This document shows, in pieces, positions 1 to 6,064 of a stretch of 28,782 nt of DNA. The notes under the pieces are model-generated. The model was not told the DNA's origin. It ran no database searches and saw only the letters and a program-made list of their open reading frames with translations. Source of the DNA: Candidatus Latescibacterota bacterium (GTDB lineage: Bacteria > JAAXHH01); the NCBI GenBank assembly GCA_022821935.1, contig JAJECR010000128.1:1-28782 (forward strand). Reading direction: 5' to 3'. How positions within the stretch are numbered: the stretch's first letter is position 1; each line of letters begins with the position of its first letter. A program made the position numbers and the translations under genes.

Positions 1-617
1 TGGCCGAACAGTTCGCTCTCCAGCACGCCTTCGGCGATGGCGCCGCAGTTGATCGGAATGAAGGGTCCGTCCCGCCGGTCGCTGTAACGATGGATCGCCC
101 GGGAGAACCCTTCCTTGCCGGTACCGCTTTCACCGGTGAGCAGGACCTGGATGCCCGTGGGCGCCACCTGGAGCACCGATTCCATGGCGGCGATGAAGCG
201 CTCGTCCCTGCCCACGAGCTGGAACCGCTGATGAAACTCCCGGCGGATGTCCAGCATGCGCATCTTCGTCAGCAATTCTTCGGCGTCGACGGGTTTCTCG
301 ATATAGTCGGCGACGTCGAGCTGGCGGTACTGCCGGGGCGGCTGGTGCTGCCGCGTGGTGAGGATGATGTCGGTATCCGGATGCTTTGCCGACATGGTGC
401 GTATCAGCCGCTCCGGATCCGCGTCGTTCAGGGCGAGATCGACGAGGACCGCGTCGGGCGGTTCCTTCCGCATCGCGCTCAGCGCCTCGGCCGCCACACC
501 AGTCCCCCGAACGTCGTACCCCGCGTCCCGCAGGATGCGCACCGCGTGACGCCGGCTGTCCGTTTCGCCGTCCACGACGAGAATCGTCCGCTCTTCCACT
601 CCGGGACTCGTTGGCAA
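1..617 (-). CDS. Sigma-54-dependent response regulator (NtrC family), C-terminus beyond window edge
   Basis: About 205 residues are visible; the gene continues past position 1. An N-terminal receiver domain (residues 10-125) is followed by the start of an AAA+ sigma-54 activator domain with Walker A GESGTGKE (about 163-170) and the NtrC-type motif ESELFG at the edge. Receiver residues seen are phospho-acceptor D61, T89 and K109. The acidic pair usually found after the first strand is D17-G18, so one acid is missing, though E19 follows. Start choice: TTG at 617 has GGAG six bases upstream and lies 3 bases after the stop of the upstream regulator gene, which suggests translational coupling; GTG at 599 is the alternative. 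By family it should activate sigma-54 promoters by ATP hydrolysis. No histidine kinase is seen nearby, so its signal is unknown. Confidence 0.88.
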   Translation of the reverse strand, partial: MPTSPGVEERTILVVDGETDSRRHAVRILRDAGYDVRGTGVAAEALSAMRKEPPDAVLVDLALNDADPERLIRTMSAKHPDTDIILTTRQHQPPRQYRQLDVADYIEKPVDAEELLTKMRMLDIRREFHQRFQLVGRDERFIAAMESVLQVAPTGIQVLLTGESGTGKEGFSRAIHRYSDRRDGPFIPINCGAIAEGVLESELFG

Positions 618-620
618 GCG

Positions 621-2276
621 CTACTCCAGGTGATAGGTCTTGATTTTCCGAAAGAGGGTCCGCTGGCCGATCTTCAGTACCCGGGCGGTCCGCGCCTTGT
701 TCTGCCCGCAAGCGGCCAGGGTCGCGGCGATCAGCCTTCGTTCGCTTTCCTTCATCGACATGCCGACACGGATGTCAACGCCGTCTTCGTTCTCACCGTC
801 CGGACCGGATTCCCCGGGCCGGCGGGGCAGAAACTCCGCCGGAATGTCCTCCACGTCCAGGGCGGATCCATCGGCGAGCAATACCATGGTTTCCGGGCAG
901 CGGCGCAGCGATCCGCCGTCTCCAGACCAGTCGACAGAGGCCAGCACGGCCAGCGCGCCGTCGGTGATGGACCGCACGGGCACGTTGCGTTGTTCGGCGA
1001 TCTTCATGGCGAGGTAGCGGATGAAATCCGGCGACAGGTCATCCTGGCGTTCCGGGATTTCGTTCAACGGGACCGCCGGCGATTCCGACTGGGTATGCCG
1101 TATGAACTCCGGGACGTCGGCCACGGTCAGGGCTTCCCCCGTTCCCATGACGATCATGCCCTCGATGCAGTTCTCGAGCTGGCGGACGTTGCCCGGCCAG
1201 TGGTAGGTCGAGAGCAGTTCCAGGGCCCGCGGGTCGATGCGCTCGATCGGCTTCTTCTCCCGTTCGCTGAACCGGCGGATGCAGTGGTCGATCAGCAGGG
1301 GGAGATCCTCTTTCCGTTCTCGCAGGGGCGGGAGGGAAAGCGTCACCACGCGCAGGCGGTAATAGAGGTCTTCCCGGAAGCGTCCCTGCTCGATCTCGGC
1401 TTCCAGGTCGCGGTTCGTCGCCGTGACGACCCGGGTGTCCGTCTGCAGCCAGCTCCCGCTGCCCACCCGCTGGAACTTGCGCTCCTGGAGAACCCGCAAT
1501 AGTTTAACCTGCGTGGACGGAGACAACTCGCCCACCTCGTCGAGAAAAAGCGTGCCTCCGTCGGCCAGTTCGAACCGGCCCTTGTAGGTCTTGACCGCGT
1601 TCGTGAAGGCGCCTCTTTCGTGGCCGAACAGTTCGCTTTCGATCACCCCTTCCGAAAGGGCGTTGCAGAAGACCGGCACGAAGGACCTGTCCCGGCGGGA
1701 ACTGGCCTGGTGGAGGGCGTGGGCCACCAGTTCCTTGCCCGTGCCGCTCTCGCCGAAGATCAGCACCGTCGACTGGGTGTCGGCGATCTGGAGGATCTGC
1801 TCCCGGATGCGCTGCATGGACGCGGACCGCCCCACTATGTTCTCGAATCCATAGCGGGTGTCCAGCTGGTGCAGCAGCTTCTGGTTTTCCTGCACGATGC
1901 GCTGCCGGTCCAGGATTTTTTCGATCTCCGCCGCGAGCTTCTCCACGAAGACGGGTTTTTCCAGTACGTCGTACGCCCCCTCCTTCATGGCGGCGACGGC
2001 CAGGCCCATGGAACCGGGTTCCGTCATCAGGATGACGCCGATCTCGGGATTCCTGCCGAGGGCGACGCCCATCAGGCGCAGTCCGTCTATTCCCGGGGCG
2101 CTCAGGTCCGAGATGATGACGCTCGTGGGTTCCGCGGCCAGGACATTGAGCGCCTGGTCGCTGTTCTCCACGGCGATCACGCGGTAACCGCGCTGGGTCA
2201 GGCCGTAGTGTTTCTCCTCCCGCCCGCGGGAGGAACCTTCGGCCAGCAGGATGACGGATTCTGTCGGACTGTTCAT
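621..2276 (-). CDS. Sigma-54 response regulator with duplicated AAA+ lid domain
   Basis: A 551-residue NtrC-like activator. Domains in order: receiver (1-120), AAA+ core (about 146-320), lid (about 323-393), a second lid-like copy (about 413-484), and a Fis-type helix-turn-helix (about 504-548). Receiver residues are D57, T85 and K107, but the acidic pair is A12-E13. AAA+ motifs are Walker A GESGTGKE (175-182), Walker B GGTLFLDE (240-247), sensor I near TATN (285-288) and FREDLYYRL (300-308). The sigma-54 contact loop is GAFTNA (222-227) rather than GAFTGA. Residues 343-390 align without gaps to 433-480 (17 identities, including A-L, L, W-G, L, C, E, M, A-L, V, D and P). The second copy lacks the GNVRQL motif and so the sensor II arginine. 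The start has no clear ribosome binding site. The truncated regulator gene follows after 3 bases, so the two are probably co-transcribed. Typical family length is 440-480 residues; the extra length is the second lid. Confidence 0.93.
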   Translation of the reverse strand: MNSPTESVILLAEGSSRGREEKHYGLTQRGYRVIAVENSDQALNVLAAEPTSVIISDLSAPGIDGLRLMGVALGRNPEIGVILMTEPGSMGLAVAAMKEGAYDVLEKPVFVEKLAAEIEKILDRQRIVQENQKLLHQLDTRYGFENIVGRSASMQRIREQILQIADTQSTVLIFGESGTGKELVAHALHQASSRRDRSFVPVFCNALSEGVIESELFGHERGAFTNAVKTYKGRFELADGGTLFLDEVGELSPSTQVKLLRVLQERKFQRVGSGSWLQTDTRVVTATNRDLEAEIEQGRFREDLYYRLRVVTLSLPPLRERKEDLPLLIDHCIRRFSEREKKPIERIDPRALELLSTYHWPGNVRQLENCIEGMIVMGTGEALTVADVPEFIRHTQSESPAVPLNEIPERQDDLSPDFIRYLAMKIAEQRNVPVRSITDGALAVLASVDWSGDGGSLRRCPETMVLLADGSALDVEDIPAEFLPRRPGESGPDGENEDGVDIRVGMSMKESERRLIAATLAACGQNKARTARVLKIGQRTLFRKIKTYHLE

Positions 2277-2414
2277 GGTACGGGAATAGGAAGGCTCGGA
2301 ACCGGATGACTCAGGCCTCAGGCCGGGACGCTGCTACGGGCACGGCGGCGACATGCCATCCCTTCGTCGAACAACCATCTTGAACGGGATTCCGACCGAT
2401 TCGGCGTCCACTCG

Positions 2415-2443
2415 AAACTACGCTATCGGCAGGTCGCTGTCAA
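2415..2443 (-). promoter_or_regulatory. Candidate sigma-70 promoter for the tandem regulators
   Basis: On the minus strand TTGACA (2438-2443) is followed after exactly 17 bp by TAGTTT (2415-2420). The -35 is perfect and the -10 weak. It lies in the 298-bp gap between the SDR stop and the regulator start, leaving a leader of about 130 bases. I see no other gene or clear terminator in this gap. Confidence 0.4.
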
Positions 2444-2574
2444 TCGCTAAACCGAACAGTCGGGCGCCCCGGAGAGGCCGCGCACCACCTCAACGCGACG
2501 GCCCTGAGGAGGCGGCGGAGAACGGTGCGCCGGCGAGTTCCGCGGCCAGTGTTCACCGCCTCGGTCCGGCGGCC

Positions 2575-3324
2575 TCAGGGAAGCGGTTGCGCCGATACCT
2601 GGTAGGCGGGCATGACCCACATTTCGGGTATGACCACGTGGGCGGGCTGGCAGAGGACGAATACGACCGTATCCGCGATGTCTTCAGGCGTGAGCATCAG
2701 GGACAGGCGCTTTTCCGACACGGGCTGGGGCCTGTTCTTGAGGATGGGCGTTTTCACCTCGCCCGGCAGAATGGCGCACGCGCGGAGCCCGAACTCGGCG
2801 GCTTCGAGGTTGATCGAATGGGTCAGCGAAACCATGCCGTGCTTGGACGCGCAATAGGCGGCTCCGCCGAGGAGGGAGACCTGGCGTCCGGCCATGGACG
2901 CGACGTTGATGACGTTGCCCTCACCCCGGGCCTTCATCTGTTCGTAGACCGCGCGAAAACAGTTGAACGCGCCCGTGAGATTGATGTCCACCACGAGGTC
3001 CCAGTCTTCCACCGCCATCTCGGTGGCCGTGCGCAGGGGCGTATTGACGCCCGCGTTGTTTACCAGGATCGACACGGATCCCAGTTGTTCCGCCGCCTTT
3101 GCGACAGCCGCGCCTGTCTGTTCCCGGTCGGTCACGTCCAGGGGTGCGATCTCCGCACGGCGGCTGGCGGACGCCACTTCCGCGGCGACTTCCTCCAGGG
3201 GCTCGCGCCGCCTGCTTGAAAGGATCACGTCCGCGCCTTCCCGGGCCAGGGCCAGTGCGATGCCGCGGCCGATGCCGGTACCCGCGCCGGTGATCCAGGC
3301 CACGTGCCCTTCCAGTCTGTTCAT
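2575..3324 (-). CDS. Short-chain dehydrogenase/reductase (classical SDR)
   Basis: A 249-residue NAD(P)-dependent oxidoreductase of unknown substrate. Motifs: TGAGTGIG dinucleotide-binding loop (12-19), NNAG (89-92), and the catalytic tetrad N115, S143, Y157, K161 (YCASK). Length is typical for the family. Start choice: an in-frame ATG lies 12 bases upstream at 3336, but GGAG is only 1 base from it and sits 6 bases before the ATG at 3324, so the shorter form is preferred. The gene lies 41 bases downstream of the FmdA-type amidase on the same strand and is probably co-transcribed with it. The substrate cannot be read from the sequence. Confidence 0.93.
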   Translation of the reverse strand: MNRLEGHVAWITGAGTGIGRGIALALAREGADVILSSRRREPLEEVAAEVASASRRAEIAPLDVTDREQTGAAVAKAAEQLGSVSILVNNAGVNTPLRTATEMAVEDWDLVVDINLTGAFNCFRAVYEQMKARGEGNVINVASMAGRQVSLLGGAAYCASKHGMVSLTHSINLEAAEFGLRACAILPGEVKTPILKNRPQPVSEKRLSLMLTPEDIADTVVFVLCQPAHVVIPEMWVMPAYQVSAQPLP

Positions 3325-3365
3325 GAGGGTCTCCATTCTCCGGGTTGTTCAAAACGGATCGCCGG

Positions 3366-4334
3366 TCAGGCTTCGGCCAGGTCCGTGTGTACCGACCTGG
3401 TGTCGATGCCCAGTCCTGCGAGCAGGTCTTTTCTGACCTTGCATACCATGGTGTACGCGGGATCGAACACGTTCCCCATGTCGTACTCGACGCATTGCCC
3501 GAGCAACGTATGGGCCGCCCTGTGGTCGAGGCCGTAATCGGCCTGCAGCCACCTCAGCATTTCCGTGGTCGCGTGCTGGACACACTGGTCGAGGGGCCGG
3601 GCGTTGCCCGCCGTGAACAGGTAGTCCGCGTTCTCCCCACGGGGCCAGGCGCTTCGCTTACCCTTGAGCACGCGAAAGGTGAACTGCACGTCGAAGGAGA
3701 TCTCTACACCGGTACCGACGATCTCGCCGTCTCCCTGCACGGCGTGGCCGTCGCCGATGTGAAACAGGGCGCCGGGCGCGAACACCGGGAAGTACGCGGT
3801 GACGCCTTCCACGAATCCACGGTAGTCCATGTTTCCGCCATGGCTGGCGGACGTGGCCGTCGAGATCGCCTGGCCTTTGTCCGGCGCCACGCCGAAACAC
3901 CCCGTCATGGGCGCCATGGGCAGGGTCAGGCGGCCGAGACGGGTGTCGTCCGGTTCGACCAGCGTGACCGTCCCCCGGTCCAGGTCCACCTCCCACCTGC
4001 AGAGGTCGTCCCTGCTCCCCATTTCCCCCGCGGTTTCCCGCACGTAGTCGGGATCGAGCACGTTCGGCGCCACGGTCGGCCGGGTCCACCCGAAAGGACG
4101 GTTGGGCGTCAGCCTGTCCAGATGCACGGCGAGCGTATCGCCCGGTTCGGCGCCTTCGACGTGAAAGGGGCCCGTCTGCGGGTTGCCGGGGGGCGTCACG
4201 GGCATGTCCGTACGATCCTTCCCCCGGGCGTCGACCGTGGAGGTGATTACGGTATCCCCGTCCTTTACGCGCAGGGCGGGTTCATGCGTACCCATGGTGG
4301 AGTAATAGCGGATGGGGTCGAAGTGGTGGACCAT
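3366..4334 (-). CDS. Acetamidase/formamidase family protein (FmdA/AmdA-like)
   Basis: A 322-residue protein of the FmdA_AmdA family, which hydrolyses short amides such as formamide or acetamide to ammonia and the acid. Seen are the N-terminal HHFDPIRYY region, the metal-site-like segment SHGGNMD (164-170) and the conserved GDGHAVQGDGE (194-204) followed by a beta-rich stretch. The reading frame stays open upstream to 4580, but ATG 4334 has AGGAG five bases upstream and matches where family members begin, so the longer form is rejected. A candidate promoter lies about 60 bases upstream. The SDR gene follows after 41 bases. The exact amide substrate is not determined. Confidence 0.9.
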   Translation of the reverse strand: MVHHFDPIRYYSTMGTHEPALRVKDGDTVITSTVDARGKDRTDMPVTPPGNPQTGPFHVEGAEPGDTLAVHLDRLTPNRPFGWTRPTVAPNVLDPDYVRETAGEMGSRDDLCRWEVDLDRGTVTLVEPDDTRLGRLTLPMAPMTGCFGVAPDKGQAISTATSASHGGNMDYRGFVEGVTAYFPVFAPGALFHIGDGHAVQGDGEIVGTGVEISFDVQFTFRVLKGKRSAWPRGENADYLFTAGNARPLDQCVQHATTEMLRWLQADYGLDHRAAHTLLGQCVEYDMGNVFDPAYTMVCKVRKDLLAGLGIDTRSVHTDLAEA

Positions 4335-4394
4335 GATCGCTCCTGTAATGCGCGCTATGGACAATCGCAGGGAATCGTGCGGTTTACGCCGGTT

Positions 4395-4424
4395 AGAATA
4401 ACAAGATGCGGCGCGGACGGTCAA
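4395..4424 (-). promoter_or_regulatory. Candidate promoter for the amidase-SDR pair
   Basis: Minus-strand TTGACC (4419-4424), an 18-bp spacer and TATTCT (4395-4400). The expected transcript start leaves a leader of about 54 bases before the AGGAG site of the amidase gene. It is one half of a divergent promoter region. Between this and the plus-strand promoter at 4574 (4425-4573) I see no further feature. Confidence 0.45.
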
Positions 4425-4573
4425 GATGAATCCCGTGTCTTCTATGACGGGACGGGCGCTGTGACGCCGTGTTTTTGCCCCGTGTAAACCTGGTTTCGCG
4501 TACCGTTTCCCGTACCCGCGAAATTGGGGAAGGGCCGTGCGATCCAGACCAATGGGCCGCGACGGGATATCCC

Positions 4574-4602
4574 TTGACACGACGGCGTCGCCGGTCTATT
4601 AA
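4574..4602 (+). promoter_or_regulatory. Candidate strong sigma-70 promoter upstream of the small Cys-rich protein and ilvE
   Basis: TTGACA (4574-4579), 17-bp spacer, TATTAA (4597-4602). Transcription should start near 4609, about 45 bases before the ATG at 4654. The leader contains a small hairpin, GAGAC pairing with GTCTC at about 4618-4635. Confidence 0.55.
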
Positions 4603-4653
4603 ATACTCAGCATTTCGAGACCCTTTCTCGTCTCTCTACTGGATCCCAAGCAC

Positions 4654-4953
4654 ATGCCCATCCGGTCCTACGAGGATTCCTTCGTCGGCCTGACGCCTTC
4701 CGACGACAAGGTCCACCACATCCTCCCCGAGTTTCAGAGGACCCGGTCGGGCTGTCCCCACGGCGTCGAGTTCTGGGTAACGATACGCACGGTTTCACGG
4801 GATGACGAGCCGTTGGTCCTGCAGTGGTGCATGTCGTGCCGGCAGGTGGACGTCCTGCGGCAGGATGAGTATGACCTGCGTGCGAGCCTGGAGGAGTTGT
4901 GGAAGGACGATGCCCCGAATAGCCTGGACCGGCGGGAGCCGGACCGCGCGTAG
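4654..4953 (+). CDS. Small hypothetical protein with possible zinc site
   Basis: A 99-residue protein I do not recognise. It has C34-P-H36 and a C59-x-x-C62 pair (WCMSC), a possible metal site, then a charged helical tail. There is no signal peptide or membrane segment. Support for it being real: a near-consensus promoter 50-80 bases upstream, codon use like its neighbours, and a position 93 bases ahead of the aminotransferase gene on the same strand. The ATG lacks a good ribosome binding site. The sequence around its stop codon is rich in GGACCGG-like direct repeats (4926-4942 and 4971-4987). Function unknown. Confidence 0.6.
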   Translation: MPIRSYEDSFVGLTPSDDKVHHILPEFQRTRSGCPHGVEFWVTIRTVSRDDEPLVLQWCMSCRQVDVLRQDEYDLRASLEELWKDDAPNSLDRREPDRA

Positions 4954-5046
4954 AAGAAGCCGGACCGCCCGGACCGGTGGGAACCGGCCGGACAAGAAAC
5001 AGAGGCACACCCGGACACCGGATCAAATCATTGAAGGAGCGTGGGT

Positions 5047-5988
5047 ATGGCCAAGAAGAAAATGTGGGGCGAGGAGCATTCGAAATACATCTGGCTTGAC
5101 GGGGAGCAGATCCCTTGGGACCAGGGCACGGTGCACGTCACGCAGGGCCATATCTTCGCCCACGCCATTTTCGAGGGGATCCGGGCCTACTGGAACGAGG
5201 ACCGGGACAATCTCTTCGTCTTCCGGTTCGAAGACCATCTGAAACGCCTGTACCGGTCGATCAAGCTGATGCGGATGGAGACGCCGTACACGCTGCAAGA
5301 CGTGTGGAACGGCTCACTCGAGTTGTGCCGGGTCCACGGGTACCGGGAGGACGTCTACATCTTCCCGACCGTGTATTTCTCCCCCGACGTGTATCTCAAC
5401 AAGATGGCGGGTCCTGCCCACGTCTACGTCCACACCTTTCCCTACGGCTCGAACCTGCGCAGAAAAGACGGCGCCAGGTGTTCAGTCAGTTCCTGGACGC
5501 GCATTTCGGACAACACGCTCCCGGCCCGCATCAAGTGCTGGGCTAATTACCGGAACAGCGCCATCGCGTGGACGGACGCCACGCTCAAGGGTTTCGACGA
5601 AGCGATCATGCTGAACAACCGGGGCAAGGTCTGCGAGGCGCCGGGCGCCTGCCTGATGATGATCCAGGACGGCGTACTGATCACGCCCCCGGTGACGGCC
5701 GATATCCTGGTGAGCGTCACCCGGGATACGATATTGAAGATCGGGCGGGACATCCTGGAGATGCCGGTCGTGGAAAGAGAGGTCGACCGCACGGAACTGT
5801 ATACGGCCGACGAGGTTTTCCTGTGCGGGACGGGCGCGGAGGTTACACCGGTCGCTTCGATCGACAACTACGACATCGGGGACGGGAACATCGGTCCCGT
5901 CACGCAGCAGTTCCGCGGTGCGTACAACGATCTCATCCGGGGAATCGACCAACGCTTCCCGGAATGGCGCACCGAGGTGCCCCTGTAG
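5047..5988 (+). CDS. ilvE: Branched-chain amino acid aminotransferase (PLP class IV)
   Basis: A 313-residue fold-type IV aminotransferase, expected to interconvert leucine, isoleucine and valine with their 2-oxo acids. Seen are the N-terminal GQ/FEGIRAYW region, K163 in the RIKCWANYRNS segment as the PLP-binding lysine, GFDEAIML, CEAPGACL (corresponding to the SEGAGENL region of E. coli IlvE, with E197), DGVLITPP, and a GTGAEVTPV phosphate-binding segment. Start choice: GTG at 5041 is only 1 base from AGGAG, whereas ATG 5047 is 7 bases from it and is preferred. The family also includes D-amino acid transaminase and aminodeoxychorismate lyase; length and motifs favour IlvE. It is probably co-transcribed with the small protein upstream and convergent with the PIG-L gene. 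Confidence 0.9.
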   Translation: MAKKKMWGEEHSKYIWLDGEQIPWDQGTVHVTQGHIFAHAIFEGIRAYWNEDRDNLFVFRFEDHLKRLYRSIKLMRMETPYTLQDVWNGSLELCRVHGYREDVYIFPTVYFSPDVYLNKMAGPAHVYVHTFPYGSNLRRKDGARCSVSSWTRISDNTLPARIKCWANYRNSAIAWTDATLKGFDEAIMLNNRGKVCEAPGACLMMIQDGVLITPPVTADILVSVTRDTILKIGRDILEMPVVEREVDRTELYTADEVFLCGTGAEVTPVASIDNYDIGDGNIGPVTQQFRGAYNDLIRGIDQRFPEWRTEVPL

Positions 5989-6064
5989 CGCACACGTACC
6001 GCAGGGTGACGTCCGTCCCGCGCCTTACCGACGCGAGACCAACATCCGTGTCCGTGTCGATTAC

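Noticed and set aside
90..1502. Long open frame on the plus strand (470 codons) over the regulator genes
   Set aside because: It is antisense to two genes with clear receiver and AAA+ motifs; its translation is Arg/His/Gly-rich without any domain. GC-rich codon bias leaves such antisense frames open.
4926..4987. Imperfect direct repeat GGACCGG-type around the end of the small Cys-rich gene
   Set aside because: Only 17 bp with mismatches in very GC-rich DNA; likely chance or local slippage.
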